In this document: one piece after another, positions 25,520 to 32,763 of the stretch
Layout: each line of letters starts with the position of its first letter
How positions within the stretch are numbered: the stretch's first letter is position 1
Origin: Anaerostipes sp.
GTDB taxonomy: Bacteria > Bacillota > Clostridia > Lachnospirales > Lachnospiraceae
Assembly: GCF_018381315.1 (NCBI RefSeq)
Contig: NZ_JAGZSD010000018.1
Span: 1-64,000 of the forward strand
DNA: 64,000 bases
Direction: 5' to 3'
Position numbers and translations under genes: made by a program
Notes under the pieces: generated by a model
What the model saw: only the letters and a program-made list of their open reading frames with translations
Told to the model about the DNA's origin: nothing
Database searches by the model: none

Positions 25520-26815
25520 TCAACCCTGGTTTTTATTTCTTACAATAACTGAGACACCATCCGGTATCACAGTGATTTTACTATTTTCTTTCCCAAGATA
25601 CTCGTCTGCCATGCGGACCGCATCCTCCACGCTGTCTGCATAGTCCATCTGCATCTCCTCTACCATATCCTTAGGCGCCTGTGTCACCATGATGACCTTA
25701 TACTTTAACAGGATCCTGCATAATATCTGGGACTCCCACTGATCCGGCACCGTAGAGTTTCTGTCCGTGGAAAGAAATCTTTTCATGATCTTTTCTTTAT
25801 CTTTTTCCTTTGCAAAGGTGTCATACAGCTCTTTTCCTCCATGTCCGTCAATGCAGCTTGCAGCCATGATGATAACTCCGCCCGGACGGCAGGTGGCTTC
25901 TGCCGCCGTCATACCTTTGACAGACTGGTAAATATTCTGGTCCAGAGGGTAACCTCCATTCGTGGAAATGACAATATCTGAAGGAACTGCGTCTACTCCT
26001 GAAAGCCGGTCCACAAAACTGCAGCCGCTTTCATGGGCTTTTTCATAGTGTCCTGCGAATGCCTCAATCACTTTCTTATCTTCATCCAGCACAACATTTA
26101 TAATAAAAGCAAGTTTTGCCTTTCCTGCCGCATAGATCATATCTCTGTGGATAGGATTCCCCTTCAGGATTCCCGTTCTGGCATGAGGATCATCGATAAA
26201 CTCTGAGCAATGATTTGCCAGTACTGTAGTCCTGCTGGAGACACCCGGCAGAACACTCTTTCTGCCGCCGGAAAATCCTGCAAAAAAGTGGGGTTCTATA
26301 AATCCTTCCGAGATCAGCAGATCAGCCTCCCAGGCAGTCTTGTTAATCAAAAGCTCACCCCCTGAAGGAAGTGTGCCAAGGCTAACCATATCTTCCTCCC
26401 TGCCGCTTTCATGCACTACAAACCTGATGTCCGGATGATTCACTGTTTCCTCTCCGAATTTTGCAATAAGCTCATCTCTTGTTGTCGGACGGTGAAATCC
26501 TGTGGCAATTAGAATAGTTATTTTGGCATTGGGATTTCCCTGCTTGATTTCCTCCATGACAGCCGGCATAATCACCTTGCTGGGAACCGGACGGGTATGA
26601 TCGCTGGCAATCAGAACAATATGGTCCTTTCCCCTGGCCAGTTCACTGAGCCTCGGACTTCCCACCGGATGCATCAGGGCATCCTTCACGAGTTCTTCCT
26701 CTCCAAGTTTTGCCTGATAGTCATGGGCTTTTGATAAAAGAATGCCTGCCAGGCGTTCCTGTGGAATCTCAATGGTTAATTTCCCTTTTCCGTAGGGAAG
26801 ATTTATCATACTCAT
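25520..26815 (-). CDS. larA: Nickel-dependent lactate racemase
   Basis: This 431-residue LarA interconverts L- and D-lactate with a nickel-pincer nucleotide cofactor. Key residues align in place: Asp72 and Arg75 in SDHTRP, His108 in ATGFHRPTT, His176 and the pincer-linking Lys186 in PHFFAGFSGGRKSVLPG, and His202. The cofactor needs LarB, LarC and LarE, none of which are in this window, so they must lie elsewhere. It lies between lctP and the lactate dehydrogenase in operon 1. This lets both lactate isomers enter a D-specific oxidation route. GGAGG precedes the ATG. Confidence 0.93.
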   Translation of the reverse strand: MSMINLPYGKGKLTIEIPQERLAGILLSKAHDYQAKLGEEELVKDALMHPVGSPRLSELARGKDHIVLIASDHTRPVPSKVIMPAVMEEIKQGNPNAKITILIATGFHRPTTRDELIAKFGEETVNHPDIRFVVHESGREEDMVSLGTLPSGGELLINKTAWEADLLISEGFIEPHFFAGFSGGRKSVLPGVSSRTTVLANHCSEFIDDPHARTGILKGNPIHRDMIYAAGKAKLAFIINVVLDEDKKVIEAFAGHYEKAHESGCSFVDRLSGVDAVPSDIVISTNGGYPLDQNIYQSVKGMTAAEATCRPGGVIIMAASCIDGHGGKELYDTFAKEKDKEKIMKRFLSTDRNSTVPDQWESQILCRILLKYKVIMVTQAPKDMVEEMQMDYADSVEDAVRMADEYLGKENSKITVIPDGVSVIVRNKNQG

Positions 26816-26836
26816 AAGTTACCTCCGTTGAATGTT

Positions 26837-28387
26837 TTAAATGAACCGAAGTCCTGTAAATGCGATCACTCCATAAAGAACGATAAACAGAATGAAGTAT
26901 TTTATAGATCCGTTCAGGATCCTGCTTTCTTTTCCAACTGTTCCCGTTGCGGCTACAGCGATAGCGATACTCTGCGGTGAAATAATCTTTCCTGCCGTAG
27001 ACCCCACTGTATTGGCCGCTGCCAGCCAGACATCATTCATTCCGAGTGTATGGGCTGTCTGAACCTGAAGTCCTGTGAACAGTACGCTTGAAGATGTTGC
27101 ACTTCCTGTCACAAAGGTTCCGATTGAGCCGATCAGCGGTGCAACCAGCGGATAGAATGAACCTGTAACCGCCACAATCAGCGCTGCGATGTCACTGATC
27201 ATTCCGCTGTATCCCATGACCTTTGCCGTTGCCAGAACGGACACGATCGTCAGGACAGTCTTTGACATCTGTATCAAGGTGTCTTTTAATACCATTCCGA
27301 TCTCTCCCCAGGAAGCCCCCTGCGCTTTCCCTCCGATCAGTGCAGCCAGGAAAATCAGAATACCAGGTGTTGCCAGCCATGTGAAAGTATATGGGGCAGC
27401 TCCTGCACCTGTATAGATCTGGACTGAACTCTTTACACTTGCCAGCGGATCATGAACAGCAGGAACCAGGCTGGAAGTAAGCAGGAGGAAAATCAGGATC
27501 AGCAGAAACGGCAGCCATGCAGTTACTGCCTTTTTTAATCCAAGAGGTTCCTTGTCTGCCGGTCCGCCTTCATTCAGTCCCTCCAGAATGTATTCCGGAT
27601 CTTCTTTTTTCTTTAAAAACTTTGCAGCAAGAATCGTAATAACCATGCTGCATACAGAGCCGATCACTGCCGGAAGTTCAGCTCCCACAAACTTTGCGGT
27701 CAGATACTCCGGAATAATAAAACCTAATCCGGAAAGCAGTGTAATCAAGCCGATCCCCTTCAGTCCCTTTACAGAACCTCCCGTCATAATCATCATCAGG
27801 AATGGTGTCAGGACGACTAAAACTGCCAGCTGCAGTACAACAGCCACAGCTACGCTTCCAGGATCGAGACCGCTCACAGAAGCTGCAGTGATGGTCGGAA
27901 TACCGATAGAGCCGAATGCCGTGGGAGTTGCATTGGCAACCAGACAAACCGTTGCTGCAAAGATCGGATTGATTCCCAGTCCGCATAAGATACTGGCCGG
28001 AATAGCCACTGCTGTTCCAAAGCCTGCCATTCCCTCCATGAATCCTCCAAATCCCCAGGCGATGATGAGAATCAGAATCCGCTTGTCTCTGGACACGCTG
28101 GTCAGCATTCGTTTGATCAAATCCATATGTTTTGTATGTACCGTCAGGTTGTAAGTGAAAATGGCCGCAATGATGACCAGACAGATTGGCCAGATTCCCA
28201 TAGCTGCTCCTTCCAGTGTTCCGGTCAGAGCATCTAAAAGCGGCATTTTCCATAGCAGCAGTGCAAGAACTAGTGTAATCGCAAGTGAAATAGGACAGGC
28301 TTTGTATCCGGGCATCTTTAAGCCGCTTAAGGCCAGCATGAGCCAAAGGATAGGAAGCAAAGCCAAAATAAATTTGATGAACATCAC
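26837..28387 (-). CDS. lctP: L-lactate permease, LctP family
   Basis: This is a 516-residue membrane transporter with 12 or more hydrophobic segments along its length. Family landmarks are GFGGFMEGMAGFGTAVAIPA near residue 115, VANATPTAFGSIGIPT, and GSATSSSVLFTGLQVQ in the C-terminal half. LctP imports lactate or glycolate with protons. It is the first gene of operon 1 and lies just downstream of two operator palindromes and a promoter. The start is either the GTG at 28387 (nine bases from AGGAG) or the ATG at 28384. The protein differs by one residue. Confidence 0.93.
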   Translation of the reverse strand: MMFIKFILALLPILWLMLALSGLKMPGYKACPISLAITLVLALLLWKMPLLDALTGTLEGAAMGIWPICLVIIAAIFTYNLTVHTKHMDLIKRMLTSVSRDKRILILIIAWGFGGFMEGMAGFGTAVAIPASILCGLGINPIFAATVCLVANATPTAFGSIGIPTITAASVSGLDPGSVAVAVVLQLAVLVVLTPFLMMIMTGGSVKGLKGIGLITLLSGLGFIIPEYLTAKFVGAELPAVIGSVCSMVITILAAKFLKKKEDPEYILEGLNEGGPADKEPLGLKKAVTAWLPFLLILIFLLLTSSLVPAVHDPLASVKSSVQIYTGAGAAPYTFTWLATPGILIFLAALIGGKAQGASWGEIGMVLKDTLIQMSKTVLTIVSVLATAKVMGYSGMISDIAALIVAVTGSFYPLVAPLIGSIGTFVTGSATSSSVLFTGLQVQTAHTLGMNDVWLAAANTVGSTAGKIISPQSIAIAVAATGTVGKESRILNGSIKYFILFIVLYGVIAFTGLRFI

Positions 28388-28434
28388 GAGCAGAATCTCC
28401 TTTCTGTTCAGAACTACGAGTTACACCCAAATAA

Positions 28435-28449
28435 ATTGGTTCTACCAAT
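28435..28449. promoter_or_regulatory. Operator palindrome, lactate operon 1, proximal
   Basis: ATTGGTTCTACCAAT has perfect 6-base arms around TCT. It lies in the lctP leader, downstream of the -10 box. Confidence 0.8.
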
Positions 28450-28464
28450 CCCCTTGTTGCCCCT

Positions 28465-28479
28465 TATGGTAGGACCAAT
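28465..28479. promoter_or_regulatory. Operator palindrome, lactate operon 1, distal
   Basis: On the minus strand it reads ATTGGTCCTACCATA, one arm slightly degenerate. It covers the -10 box and the 3' part of the spacer, so binding would exclude RNA polymerase. It is 30 bases from the proximal site, about three helical turns. Confidence 0.75.
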
Positions 28480-28494
28480 TTTAAAAATTGTCAA
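28466..28494 (-). promoter_or_regulatory. Promoter of lactate operon 1 (lctP operon)
   Basis: A consensus TTGACA is followed by 17 bases and TACCAT on the minus strand. The -10 is itself part of an operator arm, which explains its departure from consensus. Confidence 0.7.
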
Positions 28495-28670
28495 GTCCTT
28501 TTGCATGAACAGCCTGTCCTTTTGTCCTATTTTTTTATGCAATCTGCCGAAATTTAATTTTTATTTTCTCTTCACTGCCCGCCAAAACGATTGATATTTC
28601 CATTTTTATCCCTTTTAAAATTATGCTCTCTTTTTTTAATTTCATGAAATCTCACAAAAAAAAGAAAGAA

Positions 28671-28720
28671 TCCCGCTCGCGGAGCATTTTTTATTTCATA
28701 GAATGCACTTTCCTATGAAA
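28671..28720 (+). repeat. Double-hairpin intergenic element, copy A
   Basis: A small hairpin GCTC-GCG-GAGC followed by ATTTTTTAT leads into a second hairpin TTTCATAG...CTATGAAA. The order and spacing match copies at 40.5 and 60.8 kb. In the first stem GCTC/GAGC replaces the GCAC/GTGC of the other copies, so pairing is kept. Confidence 0.6.
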
Positions 28721-28762
28721 AAAAGAAACAGGCCCCATAAACCGGGAGCCCGTTTCTTTTTT
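28721..28762 (-). terminator. Terminator after hisS
   Basis: On the minus strand, AAAGAAACGGGC pairs with GCCTGTTTCTTT and runs into a T-run. It ends the long pyrB-to-hisS gene string. Confidence 0.8.
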
Positions 28763-28794
28763 CTTATACAATATTTTTTTAATGGTGCTTATAT

Positions 28795-30036
28795 TTATAA
28801 GGCACTTCCTATGTTATCCAAAGAGATCTCTGTCTCTTCACCTGTTTCCATGTTTTTAAGCCTTCCTTTGTTCTCCAGAAGTTCATTTTCACCGATGATA
28901 ATCGTATTCTGTGCATGAAGCTTGTTTGCATATTTCATCTGTGCTTTAACTCCGCGGCCAAGGTAGTCAGTCTCCACCTTAAACCCTTCAGAGCGCAGGC
29001 CCGCAACGATCTCATACGCTCTGGCCTTGGCTTCTTTCCCAAGGATGCCGACATAAAGGTTCAGCGGCCTGCCCTGCGGAAGTTCAACACCCTCTTCTTC
29101 CAGGAAATATAAAATACGTTCCACACCCATACCGAAACCGACTGAAGGCATTGAAGCTTTTCCGTCGATTTCATGAACCAGATTGTCATACCGTCCGCCG
29201 CCGCACAGGGTAAATCCGTCCTCATTGACGAACTCAAATACAGTTTTTGTGTAATAATCCAGCCCTCTCACAATGCCGGTATCCACCTCATAAGGAATGT
29301 TCAGGCTGTCCAGAAGACTTTTCAGTTCCTCGAAATGAGCGCTGCACTCGTCATCCAGATAATCGATGGTTCTGGGCGCATCCTTGATAATCTCTTTGCA
29401 GGAAGGCACCTTACAGTCGATCACACGGAGCGGATTCTTCTCCATTCTCTCGCGGCATGTCGGGCAAAGCTTGTCCTCATGCTGGTGAAGGTAATCAAGC
29501 AAAGCTTTATTGTAATCTTTTCTGCAGTTTGAACAGCCAATACTGTTGATATGGAGTTTTGCATCCTTAAGCCCAATCTTTTTAATAAAAGACGTGACAA
29601 GAGTAATCAGCTCAACTTCTGCAAGGGGGCTTTCTGCCCCCACGAACTCTATTCCAAACTGATGATGCTGTCTCAGTCTTCCGCTCTGGGGTTTTTCGTA
29701 ACGGAAGGCCGGGGTGATGTAAAACATCTTTACCGGCTGAGGCTCATTCTGCATTCCATGCTCCAGATAAGCACGAATGGCGCCTGCGGTTCCTTCCGGC
29801 TTTAAAGTAATACTTCTGTTCCCCTTATCTTCAAATGTGTACATTTCTTTTTGAACCACATCTGTCGTCTCTCCTACGCTTCGCTGGAACAATACCGTAT
29901 GCTCAAATACCGGGGTGATAATCTCATGGATATTATATGTCCCGCATAAATCCTTAAAAATATTCTCCAGGTATGTCCGCTTCTGCATCTCCTCCCCGAA
30001 CCAGTCTTTCGTCCCTCTCGGTGCTTGTGTTATCAT
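28795..30036 (-). CDS. hisS: Histidyl-tRNA synthetase
   Basis: This is a 413-residue class II synthetase. Motifs seen are APRGTKDW at the N-terminus, motif 2 in FYITPAFRYEKPQSGRLRQHHQ, the histidine motif GLDYYTKTVFEF and motif 3 in PSVGFGMGVERIL. The C-terminal anticodon domain follows. It charges tRNA-His. A zinc-finger-like CSNCRKDY...CPTCRERM segment sits in the insertion, as in clostridial HisRS. It is the last gene after the HD-GYP gene, 14 bases away, with AAAGGAGG upstream. Confidence 0.96.
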   Translation of the reverse strand: MITQAPRGTKDWFGEEMQKRTYLENIFKDLCGTYNIHEIITPVFEHTVLFQRSVGETTDVVQKEMYTFEDKGNRSITLKPEGTAGAIRAYLEHGMQNEPQPVKMFYITPAFRYEKPQSGRLRQHHQFGIEFVGAESPLAEVELITLVTSFIKKIGLKDAKLHINSIGCSNCRKDYNKALLDYLHQHEDKLCPTCRERMEKNPLRVIDCKVPSCKEIIKDAPRTIDYLDDECSAHFEELKSLLDSLNIPYEVDTGIVRGLDYYTKTVFEFVNEDGFTLCGGGRYDNLVHEIDGKASMPSVGFGMGVERILYFLEEEGVELPQGRPLNLYVGILGKEAKARAYEIVAGLRSEGFKVETDYLGRGVKAQMKYANKLHAQNTIIIGENELLENKGRLKNMETGEETEISLDNIGSAL

Positions 30037-30050
30037 TCACAGTTCCTCCT

Positions 30051-30659
30051 TTAAGTTATATCTGTATCGTGCAGATTGCTCTTTTCTAATATTCTAAGCA
30101 TTTCTCTGGAAAATGCAACCCGCTGAAACGCAAGAAACACTTTCATGTCAAAATTCTTTACTTCTTCGATCATAACTTCCAGGGCAGTTTCCACCGAAAA
30201 TCCTTCTCTGTAATCCCGGTTGGCAATCAAAGCCCCAAAAATATCACATACATGCATGATCCTTCCCACCAGAGGGATCTCATCCCTCTTTAAATTGCTC
30301 GGATATCCGGTGCCGTCGTAATGCTCATGATGATACAATACTGCATCTAAAACAATATCGTCATATCCATGCTCAATCAAAATAGAATGGCCAATGGTGG
30401 AATGCATGCGCAGATAGCGTGTCTCATCAACCGCAAGGATCTGCTCTTCCTTTTCATTCATGTAAAAATTTAAACGAACCTTTCCGATATCATGTAAAAG
30501 CCCTGCCACAGCCAGGTCATAGCAGGTCGCTTCATCCAGGCCCAGCTCTTTTCCCACACTGTATGCAAGATTGCTTACAACGATCCCGTGCTCAATAGAA
30601 TCATCCAGGCTGACCTGAATCGGGGTTTCCACATCCCGGGATTCATATTTCATTGGCAT
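30051..30659 (-). CDS. HD-GYP domain phosphohydrolase, single domain
   Basis: This 202-residue protein is essentially one HD-GYP domain. It has LLHDIGKVRLN near residue 55, the HxxxxH pair in RMHSTIGHSILIEHG, and HHEHYDGTGYP near residue 110. It fits c-di-GMP phosphodiesterases but lacks any sensor or receiver domain. It is embedded between hemZ and hisS, with short gaps on both sides, so it is transcribed with housekeeping genes. Substrate and trigger are unknown. The type IV pilus locus in this window is a plausible c-di-GMP target, which is inference. Confidence 0.85.
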   Translation of the reverse strand: MPMKYESRDVETPIQVSLDDSIEHGIVVSNLAYSVGKELGLDEATCYDLAVAGLLHDIGKVRLNFYMNEKEEQILAVDETRYLRMHSTIGHSILIEHGYDDIVLDAVLYHHEHYDGTGYPSNLKRDEIPLVGRIMHVCDIFGALIANRDYREGFSVETALEVMIEEVKNFDMKVFLAFQRVAFSREMLRILEKSNLHDTDIT

Positions 30660-30672
30660 AATGCAGCACCAC

Positions 30673-32112
30673 CTAACACATACTTTTTAGTAATTTATCT
30701 TTCCGTAAAATCATTTCACTGATCCGTTCTGTATACTGCCTGACATCCTTGAGATTCTCCACTCTCTGAATATTTCTGCCCGGGCCGAGAATCTTTGATG
30801 AGGCACCGGCTCCCACTGCTATGATATCATGCAGTTCCTCCATAATCAGTATATTATAAAGACACTCCTTTTCTTCCAAAGAAAAGCCTATATTTTCAAA
30901 ATTCCCGGGAATGTTTTTCTGCCTGTACAGATAGTACGGCTCCATTCCCATAGAAAAGCATGCATCCTGTGCATACTGAATCATCTGTTCATCTGCTCCA
31001 AAAGAATATTGGTCTCTCAGCTGGTTTAACGGCGCACTCCGCTTGATGGCCAGCGCATGGACGGTAATGCTGTCCGGTTTCAATTCACCAAGAGCCGCAA
31101 AGGTTGTTTCAAGCTCTTTTTCTCCTTCTCCCGGAAGTCCGCAGATGGTATCCATATTGATATTATCAAATCCTGTCTTTCTCGCTGCCTCAAAGCTGGC
31201 TGCCACTTCCTCCGCCGTATGGTTCCTTCCGATCCTCTTTAGTGTAACATTATTCATAGTCTGAGGATTGATGCTGATCCTTGTGACACCGTTCTCAAAA
31301 AGTACAGAAAGCTTCTCCCCGGTAATGCTGTCGGGTCTTCCCGCTTCCACGGTAATCTCCCGGATCCTGCTGAAATCAAAACACTTTCTCAGTTCTCTCA
31401 ATAAACGCTCTAGCTGTTTGGGTGAAAGGGTTGTAGGAGTTCCTCCCCCCACATACAGGCTGACCAGCGGCCTGTCCCTGTATTGACTGCCTACATAGCG
31501 GATCTCACGGATCAAAGCATCCAGATACTGATCCACATACTCTTTATAAGCAGAAATTGGATACGAAGTAAAAGAACAGTACAGACATGTACTTGGACAG
31601 AACGGAATCCCCACATACAGACTGTATCCATTGGTATAGGAGATATCCCCCAGTAATTCTGTCTCTTTTTGTGCCACAGAGACACAGAGCTGTGCCTTTT
31701 CTCTGCTGACCAGGTAATCATTCCGCAGTTTTGCTTCCATCTCTTCCCTGCTTCTTCCTGAGGCACAGTCTTCAAACACAAGTTTTGTAGGCCGGATACC
31801 ATTCAGTGTTCCCCATGGAAGTTCCTTTTTAAGATGGCCGGACAGCAGCCGGTACAGCGCTGCTTTCAGGCCATTTTTAAAACTCTTTTTATCTTTATAA
31901 TCCCCCTTAACCTTCTCAGAAAGAACTGCTTCCCCGGCTCTAAGTTCCAGAAGAGTTTCCGGTTCTCCGTAGAAGACTCTGCAAATAAAATCATAGATAG
32001 AATTGTCATTCTCTTCTGAAGACAATTCTATCTTTTCTCCAATGCAGAACGCCAGTATCAGGCTTCTGATATCGTATTCATACAGGGTCTCATTCTGAAT
32101 CAATCCGATCAT
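30673..32112 (-). CDS. hemZ: Coproporphyrinogen dehydrogenase HemZ-like radical SAM protein
   Basis: This 479-residue radical SAM protein has the [4Fe-4S] motif CPSTCLYC preceded by YVGIPF, and GGGTPTTLSPKQLE follows. The N-terminal extension before the SAM barrel is typical of HemZ rather than HemN/HemW. HemZ is annotated as oxygen-independent coproporphyrinogen III oxidase, though its true role in anaerobes without a full haem pathway is unclear. Its ATG overlaps the stop of the MBL hydrolase by four bases (ATGA), so translation is coupled. The order relA-MBL-hemZ-hisS is common in Clostridia. Confidence 0.9.
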   Translation of the reverse strand: MIGLIQNETLYEYDIRSLILAFCIGEKIELSSEENDNSIYDFICRVFYGEPETLLELRAGEAVLSEKVKGDYKDKKSFKNGLKAALYRLLSGHLKKELPWGTLNGIRPTKLVFEDCASGRSREEMEAKLRNDYLVSREKAQLCVSVAQKETELLGDISYTNGYSLYVGIPFCPSTCLYCSFTSYPISAYKEYVDQYLDALIREIRYVGSQYRDRPLVSLYVGGGTPTTLSPKQLERLLRELRKCFDFSRIREITVEAGRPDSITGEKLSVLFENGVTRISINPQTMNNVTLKRIGRNHTAEEVAASFEAARKTGFDNINMDTICGLPGEGEKELETTFAALGELKPDSITVHALAIKRSAPLNQLRDQYSFGADEQMIQYAQDACFSMGMEPYYLYRQKNIPGNFENIGFSLEEKECLYNILIMEELHDIIAVGAGASSKILGPGRNIQRVENLKDVRQYTERISEMILRKDKLLKSMC

Positions 32113-32753
32113 GGCTGTACAAGAAACGGGTTTGTGCGTTTTTCAAGTCCGATGGTTGTGCTGTTCATATGCCCCGGATAAACTTCTGTATCATCCGGCA
32201 GAACAAACAGCTTTTCCCGGATGCCGGACAGAAGTGCATCCGTATCACCTGTAGGAAAATCTGTCCTTCCGATGCTCTGGCGGAACAGGGTATCCCCTGC
32301 AATCAGCCATCCCTGCTCTTTGAAATAATAACAGACTCCGCCCTTTGTATGGCCCGGCACGTGAATACATTGTATCTCGGTTCCCAAAAGATCCAGAACC
32401 TGTCCGTCTTTTACAATATGGTCTGCATCCATGGAGACAGGTTCTCCAAACATCGAAGTCAGATTCAGAGACGGCTCTCTGAGCACCTCTGCCTCATCCT
32501 CATGCAGATAAACCGGCAGTCCTGGCTTTTGTTCCTGTAAATAAGGAAGTGCCATTACATGGTCAAAATGTCCGTGGGTCAAAAGCACTGCTGTGAGTTC
32601 AAATCCTTCTTTTTTTAACATCTCCATAACCCGGAATCCTTCATCTCCCGGATCAAATACAAGCGCCTCTTTTGTCCTGCGGCTGCCGACAATATAACAA
32701 TTTGTCTGCATCTGTCCAAGACAGGCTCCTAGCAAAATAATATCATTATCCAT
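32109..32753 (-). CDS. MBL-fold metallo-hydrolase, glyoxalase II-like
   Basis: This is a 214-residue metallo-beta-lactamase-fold protein with the zinc motif THGHFDHVM near residue 62, then HVPGHTKGG and AGDTLFRQSIGRTDFPTGD. The last motif is typical of YcbL/GloB2-type hydrolases, which cleave small thioesters such as S-lactoylglutathione analogues. It is shorter than classical GloB and lacks its C-terminal domain. It lies in the relA-hemZ string, 10 bases after relA, with no strong ribosome site. The physiological substrate is unknown. Confidence 0.85.
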   Translation of the reverse strand: MDNDIILLGACLGQMQTNCYIVGSRRTKEALVFDPGDEGFRVMEMLKKEGFELTAVLLTHGHFDHVMALPYLQEQKPGLPVYLHEDEAEVLREPSLNLTSMFGEPVSMDADHIVKDGQVLDLLGTEIQCIHVPGHTKGGVCYYFKEQGWLIAGDTLFRQSIGRTDFPTGDTDALLSGIREKLFVLPDDTEVYPGHMNSTTIGLEKRTNPFLVQP

Positions 32754-32763
32754 AGCTGCTGAT

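Larger units (their letters stand above)
28388..28794. other. 407-base intergenic region between lctP and hisS
   Basis: From left to right it holds the lctP leader, two operators overlapping the lactate operon 1 promoter, and an A/T-rich stretch of about 170 bases with no recognised signal. Then come one copy of the double-hairpin element and the hisS terminator. No gene is seen. Confidence 0.7.

Noticed and set aside
27678..28448. A 256-codon minus-strand frame overlapping the start of lctP
   Set aside because: It is a shadow of lctP in another frame and begins inside the operator region without a ribosome site.
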